Assembly (NCBI GenBank): GCA_027622715.1
Contig: JAQBYN010000009.1
Span: forward strand, 1-64,000
Origin: Pseudomonadota bacterium
Lineage (GTDB): Bacteria; Pseudomonadota; Alphaproteobacteria; SHVP01
Direction of reading: 5' to 3'
DNA length: 64,000 bases
Shown here: piece after piece, positions 17,911 to 27,410 of the stretch
Layout of the letters: every line of letters begins with the position of its first letter
Position numbering within the stretch: the first letter of the stretch is position 1
Translations under genes and position numbers: made by a program
Notes under the pieces: generated by a model
Database searches by the model: none
What the model was told of the DNA's origin: nothing
The model's input: the letters and a program-made list of their open reading frames with translations, nothing else

Positions 17911-19548
17911 ATGAGTTTTTCGGAACTCGGGCTTAGCGACGAGGCCCTACGGGCCGTCGCGGACGCCGGCTACCACACGCCAACGCCGATCCAACAGCAG
18001 GCGATCCCGATCATCTTGCAGGGTCGTGACGTGCTGGGTACGGCGCAAACCGGCACCGGTAAGACGGCGTCGTTCACGCTGCCGATGATCGACATCCTGG
18101 CGGCGGGGCGGGCTAAAGCCCGGATGGCGCGCTCGCTGATTCTGGAACCGACGCGCGAACTCGCGGCCCAGGTTCAAGAAAGCTTCAAGGTTTACGGCAA
18201 GTACCACAAGCTCACCGTCGCGCTGCTGATCGGCGGCGTGCGTATGGAAGAGCAAGAACGCCTGATCGATCGCGGCGTCGACGTTCTGATCGCGACACCG
18301 GGCCGCTTGTTAGATCACGCGGAACACGGCGGCCTGCTTTTGGGCGGCCTGAAAGTTCTGGTGATCGACGAAGCCGACCGCATGCTCGACATGGGCTTTA
18401 TTCCCGATGTCGAGAAGATCGCGAAACTTGCGCCGACTTTGCGCCAGACGTTGTTTTTCTCGGCCACCATGCCGAAAGAGATTCGTCGGTTGGCCGACCG
18501 ATTTCTTCAAAACCCTAAATCGGTGTCGGTTGATCCACCCGCCTCGCCCGCCGAGACGGTCGACCAATTGTTGATATACATCGACGCCGCGGACAAACGC
18601 GAGGCCATGCGCTCGCTCCTCAAACAGCATGAAGTGCCTAGCGCCCTGATCTTTTGCAACCGTAAGCGCGATATTGGCGTTCTCACGCGCTCACTCAAGA
18701 ACGCGGGCTTTGACGCACTCGAATTGCACGGCGACATGTCGCAACCGGCGCGCACCGAAACTCTTGAGAAATTTCGCCGCGGCGAATTCACGATCTTGGT
18801 TTGCAGCGATGTGGCTGCACGCGGGCTGGACATTCAGGGCCTACCTTTTGTGTTTCTTTACGATGTTCCAACGCACGCCGAAGATTACGTTCATCGCATT
18901 GGCCGGACGGGCCGTGCGGGTATGGTTGGGCGCGCTATTACGCTCGCGACCCATGAAGAAGCCAAATATGTCGGCCAGGTTGAGCAGTTGATCGGCCGGC
19001 CCATCCCCATGGGGAGCCTGCCCAATTTTGAGCGCGGGCAACCCGATGAAGACCAAAAGCGGGGTCGTAAAAGCCGGGGCGGTCGCGGGCGTTCCGGGGA
19101 ACGCAGTGCACCGGTTGCTGCGGTGCAACCGGCCGAGACGCCCTTGCGAACGGCGCCAGAGGCCAGCCCAGTCGCGGCCGAAAAACCCAAAGGTCGCGTC
19201 CGGCGCCGACGCAGCGCCACCGGCGTCGCCCAGGCCGAATCAGTCGACGCCACGCCAACACCAGATGTCCAAGAGACCGCGGCACCTCGCACCGAGACGC
19301 CTGAGGCCGCGCCGACCACTGAGAAATCCGAGGGCCGATCTGCCGCCCCTCCGGCGCGGGCCGTCCAACGCCCGCCGCGCGACGATCGGCAGCCGCGCAA
19401 CGACCGCCAAGATCGCGGCGACAAGCCGGTCGTCGGACTAGGCGATCATATGCCCGCTTTCTTAATGGCGACGATGCCCGGCAGCGAGACCACCGACGAC
19501 GCCAGCGACGACGAGAAAAAGCCGCGCCGCCGCAGAAAATCGAGTTAG
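17911..19548 (+). CDS. DEAD-box RNA helicase with low-complexity charged C-terminal tail
   Basis: AQTGTGKTASF, DEADRMLDMGF, SATMPKEI, HRIGRTGRAG. Confidence 0.96.
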   Translation: MSFSELGLSDEALRAVADAGYHTPTPIQQQAIPIILQGRDVLGTAQTGTGKTASFTLPMIDILAAGRAKARMARSLILEPTRELAAQVQESFKVYGKYHKLTVALLIGGVRMEEQERLIDRGVDVLIATPGRLLDHAEHGGLLLGGLKVLVIDEADRMLDMGFIPDVEKIAKLAPTLRQTLFFSATMPKEIRRLADRFLQNPKSVSVDPPASPAETVDQLLIYIDAADKREAMRSLLKQHEVPSALIFCNRKRDIGVLTRSLKNAGFDALELHGDMSQPARTETLEKFRRGEFTILVCSDVAARGLDIQGLPFVFLYDVPTHAEDYVHRIGRTGRAGMVGRAITLATHEEAKYVGQVEQLIGRPIPMGSLPNFERGQPDEDQKRGRKSRGGRGRSGERSAPVAAVQPAETPLRTAPEASPVAAEKPKGRVRRRRSATGVAQAESVDATPTPDVQETAAPRTETPEAAPTTEKSEGRSAAPPARAVQRPPRDDRQPRNDRQDRGDKPVVGLGDHMPAFLMATMPGSETTDDASDDEKKPRRRRKSS

Positions 19549-19570
19549 TCCACATCTGTCGAGCCGCAGC

Positions 19571-20362
19571 ATGACGTCAAAGACGCAATCTGATTCTGAA
19601 ATTCTTGTCGACGGCCCCACTGACGGGGTCCTGACCCTGACGCTTAACCGGCCTCAGGTGAAGAATGCGTTTTCCAACACGTTGTTGGAGCTGTTGCGGA
19701 CGCTGTTCCGGGACGCGGCGCACAACGATGACGTTCGCTGCGTTATGTTGACCGGTGGCCCAGAGGTTTTTGCCGCGGGATCTGACATCAGCCAGTTACA
19801 GACCCGGCCGATGTACGGCGGCGACGCGGATGCACGGTTCGCGAACTGGGATGAAATGGAACGCTTTCCCAAACCGGTCGTCGCTGCAGTCAACGGCTAT
19901 GCCTTGGGCGGCGGCTGCGAATTAGCGATGTTGGCCGACATTATCGTTGCCGGCGACACGGCGAAGTTCGGGTTGCCGGAGCTTCGGCTCGGTTTGTTTC
20001 CCGGGCTTGGTGGGACCCAACGGTTCATACGTCAGGTCGGCAAATCGGTCGCCATGAAGGTAATCCTGGCTGCTGAATTCATCGACGCCGCCGAGGCCCA
20101 CAGGTTGGGCCTCGCCGCCGAAGTTGTGCCAGCCGCGGAGACCATCGCGCGGGCCACCGCACTGGCGACCAAAATCGCTGCGATGCCACCGCTCGCCGCG
20201 CGGGTTGCCAAGGAAACGATTCTGCAAGCCTACGAGACCCATCTGGGCGCGGGCTTGGCCTATGAGCGCAAGTCCAACCTGTCGCTGTACCCAAGTGCTG
20301 ATAAAGCTGAAGGCGTCGCCGCGTTTCTCGAAAAACGCAAACCCAACTGGCAGGGTAAATAG
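19571..20362 (+). CDS. Enoyl-CoA hydratase/isomerase family protein
   Basis: LTLNRPQVKNAFS, AAGSDISQL, GYALGGGCELAMLADIIVAGDTAKFGLPEL. Confidence 0.93.
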   Translation: MTSKTQSDSEILVDGPTDGVLTLTLNRPQVKNAFSNTLLELLRTLFRDAAHNDDVRCVMLTGGPEVFAAGSDISQLQTRPMYGGDADARFANWDEMERFPKPVVAAVNGYALGGGCELAMLADIIVAGDTAKFGLPELRLGLFPGLGGTQRFIRQVGKSVAMKVILAAEFIDAAEAHRLGLAAEVVPAAETIARATALATKIAAMPPLAARVAKETILQAYETHLGAGLAYERKSNLSLYPSADKAEGVAAFLEKRKPNWQGK

Positions 20363-20432
20363 CGCTCGGCACCTTCCGCCGGTGTTGCTCGTGCGCAATC
20401 CCCGCAGTAAGCGATCGAGCAAACTTCTCATC

Positions 20433-20464
20433 ATAACGCCGACGTGGGATAACGCCGACGTGGG
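20433..20464. repeat. Two tandem 16-bp units ATAACGCCGACGTGGG
   Basis: Exact duplication read in the sequence. Confidence 0.95.
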
Positions 20465-20476
20465 ATCACCCGTAGG

Positions 20477-20690
20477 CTGCGGGGGCCACGCCGCTGCCGG
20501 GTAAACTATGAACGATTCGAAGAATCGTAGAGGCCCGTTTGCGTTCGCCCATTCGGCTTGGCGTGGCTCACCCCTGTTGCTAGCTGGGGCCGCCGTTGCC
20601 GGCGTGGCACTCACGTGCGCCCACGTAAACTTGTTCAACCCTGCGCCGTGCGCGTGTGCTAGGATGCGCTTGAGTAACCAACGTTTTTAG
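20477..20690 (+). pseudogene. Truncated duplicate of the 5' end (leader and N-terminus) of the downstream GGDEF-EAL gene
   Basis: GCGGGGGCCACGCCGCTGCCGGGTAAACTATGAACGATTCG vs GCGGGG-CCACGCCGCTGCCAGGATGGACGATGAGCGATTCG at 20706; MNDSKNR…SPLLLAGAAVAGVAL vs MSDSPDR…APQVLAVAAVAAVAL. Confidence 0.65.
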
Positions 20691-20734
20691 TAACCCATTG
20701 GCGGTGCGGGGCCACGCCGCTGCCAGGATGGACG

Positions 20735-23338
20735 ATGAGCGATTCGCCGGATCGAGGGCGGGCCCTACTCCTGACACGTGTTGGCACGCGCCGCGCACCG
20801 CAGGTTCTTGCGGTCGCGGCTGTGGCCGCTGTTGCGTTGATCGCCGGATTGACGCTGTGGAACAGCCGCGCCAATACCGAGCGTGAGGCGCTGATCTACG
20901 TCGAAAACCACGCCCAAATCATTGAAGACCATGCCCGTCAGGCCGTCCGCGAAGTCGTGCAGTCGCTGTCGGTCGCCGCTGCGCTACTCGGCGCTGTCGA
21001 TTTCGACGAACCAAACCAACGGCTCGACTCGTTCGTCAATCGGATTGGATCTTCCTCACCGCGTATCGACCGTTTTGCAATTTTTGATTCGCACGGTCAG
21101 GTCGTTGCTGGCAATGGCGACGATATGACGACCGAAGTATTTGGCGGGCCGCAAGGGATCAACCCGGAAATTGGTTTTGCGATCATTGCCAATCGGGCGT
21201 TCGTTCTCATCGACATGCCCTTCTTGGCGCCAGGCGGCGCGTCGGGCGGCATTCTGCGCGCCGGAATATCGCGCCGCTATTTCGAAGAATTTTACAACAC
21301 GATCAATGTCCGGGCGGGCAGCGACGTCGGACTAGCGGAGATCGGCGGTGAAGTCTTGGTCCAGGTCGGCGCCCTGGGCAAACTCGCCGCGCCGACGGTG
21401 CAGCTTGACGCCGGCAGTCAGATGCACGCCATGTTGATTTCGGTGAATGGCGCGAAGCGTTTCGAAGCCTATCGACGACTCCCGGACATTCCGATCATCG
21501 TCTTTTCAGCGTTGGACGCGCGCGCGGTGTTCGCGCCGTGGTGGAGCAACCTGCGTTTCTTTGCGATTGTTTTCGCGCTCATCGCAGTCCCTCTCGTTGT
21601 GCTTGGACGACTCATCGTGCAGACGCAGCGTCGGCAGCGGTGGCTGGCGTCGATTGTCGCATCTTCCGGCGAGGCGATTTGGAGCCGGAACCTCGACGGC
21701 ACCATCGCGAGTTGGAACAAGGCCGCGGAGCGGTTGTTCGGCTATACCGCAGCGGAGATCATCGGACAGCATATCTCGGTACTGTGGCGCCACGATCAGA
21801 CCGCCGAACTGACGCGGATGACGGAACGCATTAATGCCCGCGGAACCTTTACTTACGATCAAGACACGGTGCGGTGCGCCAAAGACGGTCGCGAGGTGAG
21901 CGTCGCGATCACCGCCTCACCTATTGTGGACGACGGCAATAACATCATTGGCGCGGCCATTACGGCGCGTGACATTCGCGAAAAGAAAGAAGTTGAGAAA
22001 AAGCTTCACCGGCTGGCTTATTACGATCCACTCGTGAACCTTCCCAACCGCGTGTTGCTGGAAGAAGAATTGGCCAAAGCGGTGCGCAAAAGCGTTGAGG
22101 CGGGTCAGGCCCTCGCGTTCCACTATTTGGACCTGGATCATTTTAAGGACGTAAACGACAGTTTCGGTCACCAGGTTGGCGACTTGCTGTTGCAGAGCGT
22201 GGCCCGACGCATCGGCGAAGTGGTGCGACGCGATGACATCGTCGGACGACTCGGCGGAGACGAGTTCGGAATTATTCAACCCACCGCCACCGACGGCGAG
22301 GACGCCACGCAACTGGCCGAACGACTTCTTGCCGGGTTGGGATTACCGTTCCGTATCGATGGGCACGAAGTGACCACCGGCGTGAGCATCGGCACCACCG
22401 TTTTGAATTTGCACGAGGCGCGCGAGCTCGAACCAATCGCAGCAGCGCGAGGTCTGTTGCAAGAAGCCGACATAGCGCTTTATGAAGCCAAGACAGCGGG
22501 CCGTCATCATCATAGCTTTTACGCCACGCGCCACGGCGACAGGGTGCAACGTAAAATGGCGATCCAAGAGGCGCTTGTGCGCGCAGTGCGCGACGACGGG
22601 CTCCACCTCCACTTCCAACCCCAGGTCGATCTGACCAGCAAGAAAATATTCGGCGCCGAAGCGTTGGTGCGGTGGACCGATCCCAACCTTGGGGCGTTGA
22701 GCCCCGGCGAATTTATTCCGATCGCCGAACAGAGCAGCTTGATCGTCGACCTTGGCGCCTGGGTTCTTCGGGAGGCGTGCCGGACCGCCGCGACTTGGCC
22801 CAGCCAAGAACTTATTATCAGTGTCAACGTTTCGGCTGTGCAGCTGCGCCGCGGCGGTCTGTTCGATCTGATCCGCGACACACTTAACGAAACCGGGCTG
22901 CCGCCGCATCGCCTTGAACTCGAGCTCACCGAATCTGCCTTGTTCCGCGACACTGAAGACGTCACCAGCCTGCTATGGGCGCTTCGTGCCCTTGGGGTCC
23001 GACTGGCAGTGGATGATTTCGGCACGGGGTACTCGACGCTCAGCTACTTCAAGGATTTTCCGGTCGACAAACTTAAGATCGACAAGAGTTTCATTGACGG
23101 GCTCGCGCCGGCGAGCCGCGGCCTCAACATCGTCCGGGCGGCCGCCGCGATGGCCGAAGGGTTGGGATTGGAACTGGTCGCCGAGGGCATCGAGACGGAA
23201 AGGCAGCGCGATCTGTTGCGCGAGGTTGGGGTCATGCGGGGCCAGGGCTATCTGTTCTCCCCGGCCGTTTCATCGGAGGACTTTGTCACCCTCGTTGCCG
23301 GTGACAATATCATCCGGTTGAATTCCGCCTCAGACTAG
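20735..23338 (+). CDS. Membrane sensor PAS-GGDEF-EAL protein (bifunctional c-di-GMP enzyme candidate)
   Basis: PAS domain; RRDDIVGRLGGDEFGI (I-site-like RxxD plus GGDEF); EALVRW, DDFGTGYSTL, LKIDKSFI, VAEGIE. Confidence 0.96.
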   Translation: MSDSPDRGRALLLTRVGTRRAPQVLAVAAVAAVALIAGLTLWNSRANTEREALIYVENHAQIIEDHARQAVREVVQSLSVAAALLGAVDFDEPNQRLDSFVNRIGSSSPRIDRFAIFDSHGQVVAGNGDDMTTEVFGGPQGINPEIGFAIIANRAFVLIDMPFLAPGGASGGILRAGISRRYFEEFYNTINVRAGSDVGLAEIGGEVLVQVGALGKLAAPTVQLDAGSQMHAMLISVNGAKRFEAYRRLPDIPIIVFSALDARAVFAPWWSNLRFFAIVFALIAVPLVVLGRLIVQTQRRQRWLASIVASSGEAIWSRNLDGTIASWNKAAERLFGYTAAEIIGQHISVLWRHDQTAELTRMTERINARGTFTYDQDTVRCAKDGREVSVAITASPIVDDGNNIIGAAITARDIREKKEVEKKLHRLAYYDPLVNLPNRVLLEEELAKAVRKSVEAGQALAFHYLDLDHFKDVNDSFGHQVGDLLLQSVARRIGEVVRRDDIVGRLGGDEFGIIQPTATDGEDATQLAERLLAGLGLPFRIDGHEVTTGVSIGTTVLNLHEARELEPIAAARGLLQEADIALYEAKTAGRHHHSFYATRHGDRVQRKMAIQEALVRAVRDDGLHLHFQPQVDLTSKKIFGAEALVRWTDPNLGALSPGEFIPIAEQSSLIVDLGAWVLREACRTAATWPSQELIISVNVSAVQLRRGGLFDLIRDTLNETGLPPHRLELELTESALFRDTEDVTSLLWALRALGVRLAVDDFGTGYSTLSYFKDFPVDKLKIDKSFIDGLAPASRGLNIVRAAAAMAEGLGLELVAEGIETERQRDLLREVGVMRGQGYLFSPAVSSEDFVTLVAGDNIIRLNSASD

Positions 23339-23400
23339 CTCCATACTCGCGACCCAACGCTCCACGCTCAGGAGCAGGTGAGGCGCGAGCGAGGTGCGCG

Positions 23401-24261
23401 ATGTCCAGGACCATCGAAACGACGATGACCCCTTTGATCGTGGGCATTCTCGCGTTGGGGCTGCTCCGCCATTGGCGCCACCGCGACCACGTCGATCTGG
23501 CGGACTGGATGGCCCTGGCGAAGGGGGCGATCGACGAGGATGCGGCGAGCGCCCCGCTGATCGCACATCATTTTGACGCCATAGCCGGCTATGCCGCATG
23601 GGCCGACACCTACGACGGCGGCAATCCCCTTATTGCGCGCGAGCAAGCAGTGCTTGAGGGCATGCTGACGACCGAGCGCGGTAGCCGGGCCCTGGACGCC
23701 GCCTGCGGAACTGGGCGCATCGCCGAAATCCTATTGCGCAACGGCCATGAGGTCGTGGGCATCGATCAGTCGACGGCGATGCTTGACCGTGCCCGCACGC
23801 GATTGCCGAGGGTTCGATTTGAGACCGGATCGCTTGACGGCCTGCCGGTTGATGACGGGTCCTTCGATCTCGTGGTGTGCGGTCTTGCTCTGACCCACGT
23901 TGACGACCTTGGCGGTGCGGTAGCTGAACTCGCACGCGCCGTTAAGCCGGGCGGTCGTATCATCGTTAGCGAGGTTCATCCCTTCAACGTGATGCTGGGC
24001 GCCCAGGCATCGTTTTCGATGGATGGGGATGCTATGGGCGTCATCCCCAACAACGAGTACACCGTCGGCGACTATGTCCGGGCTTTTGGCCAGGCGGGGC
24101 TGACGATCGTCGATTTGCAGGAGCCGGCCTTTCGCGAAGCCGAGGTGGCACAAGCCTGCGCGGCATTCTCGGCAAGGTTGGGCACCGGCGCGTTGGACGC
24201 GTTTCGGGCGGCGCTCCTCGGCTTCCCCATGGCACTAATATGGGATTTGCGTAAAAATTAG
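23401..24261 (+). CDS. Class I SAM-dependent methyltransferase
   Basis: ALDAACGTGRIAEILLRNGHEVVGIDQSTAML; VKPGGRIIVSEVHP. Confidence 0.9.
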   Translation: MSRTIETTMTPLIVGILALGLLRHWRHRDHVDLADWMALAKGAIDEDAASAPLIAHHFDAIAGYAAWADTYDGGNPLIAREQAVLEGMLTTERGSRALDAACGTGRIAEILLRNGHEVVGIDQSTAMLDRARTRLPRVRFETGSLDGLPVDDGSFDLVVCGLALTHVDDLGGAVAELARAVKPGGRIIVSEVHPFNVMLGAQASFSMDGDAMGVIPNNEYTVGDYVRAFGQAGLTIVDLQEPAFREAEVAQACAAFSARLGTGALDAFRAALLGFPMALIWDLRKN

Positions 24262-24430
24262 GCGGGGCTGTAATCCGCGGAAACCCTGAGTTTTTGCGAA
24301 TCTTCTTGTATTGAGACGCCATCGGGTCCATCTAAAGCCTGTGGCGCCCGTGCACCCGCAAGTCCTGTCGCGGAAGAACGGCACGCCGCCACGGAAGCAA
24401 TAATACCGGCCTCGGTCAATTCGGCCGCCG

Positions 24431-24694
24431 ATGCAATTCGGCGGGGCAATACAAGCGTTGCACTGGCCAGGTCCAACAAACCGCCAAGCGGAGGAACCCA
24501 AGTTGCGCGCGACATCGAAGGAAGTTCAAACGGCACATAGCCAGGCAGACGATATCGACGATGAGATTTCTCACACGCCGAAAACCCGTCGCTGTCTGAT
24601 GTGCCATTCCCAATTTGAAAGCACTTGGGCGGGCGAACGTGTCTGCCGCCAATGCAAGTCATCTTCGCAATGGCGTTCCGGCGCCCTTGGCTGA
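24431..24694 (+). CDS. Small Cys4 zinc-ribbon-like protein
   Basis: RRCLMCHSQFESTWAGERVCRQCKSSSQWRSG: CxxC-X13-CxxC; N-terminal extent uncertain. Confidence 0.65.
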   Translation: MQFGGAIQALHWPGPTNRQAEEPKLRATSKEVQTAHSQADDIDDEISHTPKTRRCLMCHSQFESTWAGERVCRQCKSSSQWRSGALG

Positions 24695-24714
24695 GCCCCA
24701 AGATTTGAACAACA

Positions 24715-24742
24715 AAAAAGGGGCCCCAAAGGGCCCCTTTTT
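24715..24742. terminator. Bidirectional intrinsic terminator between zinc-ribbon and cold-shock genes
   Basis: AAAAAGGGGCCCCAAAGGGCCCCTTTTT. Confidence 0.88.
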
Positions 24743-24758
24743 CATGCGTCAACAAACG

Positions 24759-24965
24759 TTAGTCGGCGACGCGAAGATTAGAGGCAGACTGTTTGCCGTC
24801 GCGGCCCGACTCGAGTTCGAACTCGACCACTTGACCCTCATTGAGGGTCGAGAGGCCGGCCTGCTCGACGGCCGAGATGTGAACGAAGGCGTCCTTTCCA
24901 CCGGACTCCGGGCTAATAAAGCCGTAGCCTTTGGTGGGGTTGAACCACTTAACGGTCCCTTTCAT
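24759..24965 (-). CDS. Cold-shock domain protein
   Basis: [38 protein letters not shown]. Confidence 0.97.
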   Translation of the reverse strand: MKGTVKWFNPTKGYGFISPESGGKDAFVHISAVEQAGLSTLNEGQVVEFELESGRDGKQSASNLRVAD

Positions 24966-25294
24966 AGCGAATCTTCCAGTTCTTCTAGCCTATGCAAAAA
25001 CGCATGCGCGTAGCGCGAGCGGGTCTCAGGTCAACGAATTCCAGGATGTATGACGTCTTAGTCGGCGCGACGAGGCGAGATACGCAGGAGTTTTCGCAGT
25101 CTGATGACGCCAATATTGGGCGACCTGAAACATAAAGCAACTCAAATCGTCCCTATTTGACGCGCCCGGGAATTCCACCTAACAGTGGACCTCTTGAGGT
25201 ACCGCCTAGCATTTTGGGCCTTCCCGGCCCTGGTATGTTACGATTTTGAACGAACGCGGCCACGAAGGGCCGCGCGAAACACCACGGAGCAGTA

Positions 25295-25489
25295 ATGGCC
25301 CGAGCACCTAATTACGGTCACGAACGGCGCGAACGCGACAAAAACAAGGCGGCCAAACGGGCCGCGCGGGCCGACGCCAAAAAGGCTAAGGCGGATGAAC
25401 GCCAGCCCAGCGACGCACCGAATGATCAGCCTGAGACGGACGGCGAAGCACCGGCCGACGACGAATCTGGGCCACCCGGCGCGGCATAA
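25295..25489 (+). CDS. Small highly charged hypothetical protein (64 aa)
   Basis: MARAPNYGHERRERDKNKAAKRAARADAKKAKADERQ…; GGAG RBS; preceded by 7-bp hairpin. Confidence 0.6.
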   Translation: MARAPNYGHERRERDKNKAAKRAARADAKKAKADERQPSDAPNDQPETDGEAPADDESGPPGAA

Positions 25490-25501
25490 CCCAGCGGGTC
25501 G

Positions 25502-26287
25502 CTAGCTCTTGTCGAGCCGACGCGCCGCATAGGTGAGCAGGTTCAGGAATTCAGCGTCATCGAGCATAACGAACGCGGGCATCACCCCAGCATGACCGAA
25601 TCGGACGCCGTGGAGGAACTTCCATGGTTTGGTCCGCGCCAGTGTTGGCAAGGTTTCCGGAAATCGTTCACTGCCAAGGTTAAGCCGCGTGCCACTTGGT
25701 CCATGGCACACGCGACACACTTCGGCGTAGCGCTGTCCGCCGGCCTCGGCGTCCGCGCCGGACTGGCGTGCTTTCGATGCAAGATCCACGACGGCACGCT
25801 GCCCCTCGATTAGAAAGTTGACGAGATAACTCAGCGCATCGGCGGAGAGTTGATTGGCCGCAAAGCCGTGATTCTTGTGATTGATTCCGTCGGCGACAGT
25901 GCGCCGGCTGGCCCCAACCAAATGGCGTAGTCCCGGCACATTGGCGACGACACCGAGGTCACCGCCGACGCCGGCACTGCCGCGATAGTCCCAACCGTGG
26001 CAATTGACGCAGCGCCAAGTCTCGGTGTTGATCGCAGCCGCGTCACCGGCCCACAGCGGATGCTTGGCGAAGGGCCCGCGGTACAGCATGACCTGCGGCC
26101 AGTCGCTATAGAGTTGGCCGCCGATCGACTCTTCCCAGGCGACCGGTATTTGCCGTAGTTTCGATACGGCGGGTTGCCGTTCGCCCGCCGTCGCGTGCGG
26201 GGGCAGACTCGTTGCGATCGCAAGCCATGCCGCCGCGGCGATCAAACCGACGCATGAGCGACGAAGGGTGCGACCGAGTTTGCGCAT
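25502..26287 (-). CDS. Di-heme c-type cytochrome family protein
   Basis: Two CxxCH motifs (CVNCHG, CRVCHG) and signal peptide. Confidence 0.85.
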   Translation of the reverse strand: MRKLGRTLRRSCVGLIAAAAWLAIATSLPPHATAGERQPAVSKLRQIPVAWEESIGGQLYSDWPQVMLYRGPFAKHPLWAGDAAAINTETWRCVNCHGWDYRGSAGVGGDLGVVANVPGLRHLVGASRRTVADGINHKNHGFAANQLSADALSYLVNFLIEGQRAVVDLASKARQSGADAEAGGQRYAEVCRVCHGPSGTRLNLGSERFPETLPTLARTKPWKFLHGVRFGHAGVMPAFVMLDDAEFLNLLTYAARRLDKS

Positions 26288-26288
26288 C

Positions 26289-26555
26289 TTATGCAAACCG
26301 CTCCGCCGCACGGGCGCGCCGGCGTATCTCTTCTTCTTCGCGGTTGCGCGGCGGCGCGGCCGTTTCCAGCGCGTCGATCAGGCGACGGGCCACCGCGGTG
26401 ACCTCGTCGACCGCGACATGGAAGGCGGCCTCGTTGACCTTCGACGGTTTGGCAAAGCCGCTCAGTTTGCGCACGAACTGCAATGCGGAGGCCTCGATTT
26501 CGTCCTCGGTCGCCGGCGGTTCGAAATTGAATAGCGTTTTGATGTTGCGGCACAT
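26289..26555 (-). CDS. DUF2277-like protein
   Basis: MCRNIKTLFNFEPPATEDEIEASALQFVRKLSGF. Confidence 0.85.
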   Translation of the reverse strand: MCRNIKTLFNFEPPATEDEIEASALQFVRKLSGFAKPSKVNEAAFHVAVDEVTAVARRLIDALETAAPPRNREEEEIRRRARAAERFA

Positions 26556-26671
26556 CGGCAGGTCTCCTGCAGGTTAGTCACCTCACGTAGTTTAGCGGGC
26601 TAATTTGCAAAACGCTTTCGTTCCAACAAAATCCCGCCTGACCGTACCGCACTTCTCGATGTCGCCGGCCC

Positions 26672-27073
26672 TCAGACTGATTTTCTTGGCGCCCGATTCT
26701 TGGTCGTTTTCTTGGGTTTAGCCGCCGCGGCCTTCGGTTTTTTCGCATCGGCGCGGTGGGCGGCGGCGATCGCTTTTTGCGCCCAGGCAGTCAGCGCCTC
26801 AGGATCATCAAGGAACTCAGCCGGCACCGCGTAGTAGCTCATGCTCCGGGTTTTGCCGGCGCGGGTGTAGCTCATCGGCCCTGCCCCCAATGCGACAAAT
26901 TCGGCGGCCAACGCGTCATCGGCCTTGAGGTAGAGCGTGTCGGTGCCGGTGATGATGCCAAACATGAGGCCATCGACAAACAACCCAATCCCGCCAAACA
27001 TGCGCCGCTGCGCCGGCACAATCCCGGACAATTGATCGAGGACGAAATTCCGGAAGTCTGGACTGACAGCCAC
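26672..27073 (-). CDS. TfoX N-terminal-domain protein with Lys/Ala-rich tail
   Basis: RRMFGGIGLFVDGLMFGIITGTDTLYLKADD. Confidence 0.88.
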   Translation of the reverse strand: MAVSPDFRNFVLDQLSGIVPAQRRMFGGIGLFVDGLMFGIITGTDTLYLKADDALAAEFVALGAGPMSYTRAGKTRSMSYYAVPAEFLDDPEALTAWAQKAIAAAHRADAKKPKAAAAKPKKTTKNRAPRKSV

Positions 27074-27409
27074 TTAGTCGAGCAGCGCGTTGAACCGTTC
27101 GCTTGGGACGCGAACCACAAGACCGTCAAGGGCGGCGGTAATAACGATTTGGCAACCCAGGCGTGACGTCAACGAAAGGCCGTAGGCGAAATCGAGCATA
27201 TCGTCCTCTTCCGTCGTCGGTTCGGGCAATCGTCCATAATCGTCCTTGTCCACGATGACATGACACGTCGAGCAGGCCATCGCGCCCTCGCACGCGCCTT
27301 CCAACTCGGCAATCCCGTTGCGCTGCGCAATCGCCAACACCGTGTCCCCCACGGGGGCATCGACCTCACGTGATTCGCCGTCAGGCATGATAAATGTCAT
27401 CCGGGCCAT
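27074..27409 (-). CDS. fdx: Adrenodoxin-type 2Fe-2S ferredoxin
   Basis: CEGAMACSTCHVIV…LGCQIV; start set at MARMTF. Confidence 0.92.
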   Translation of the reverse strand: MARMTFIMPDGESREVDAPVGDTVLAIAQRNGIAELEGACEGAMACSTCHVIVDKDDYGRLPEPTTEEDDMLDFAYGLSLTSRLGCQIVITAALDGLVVRVPSERFNALLD

Positions 27410-27410
27410 C

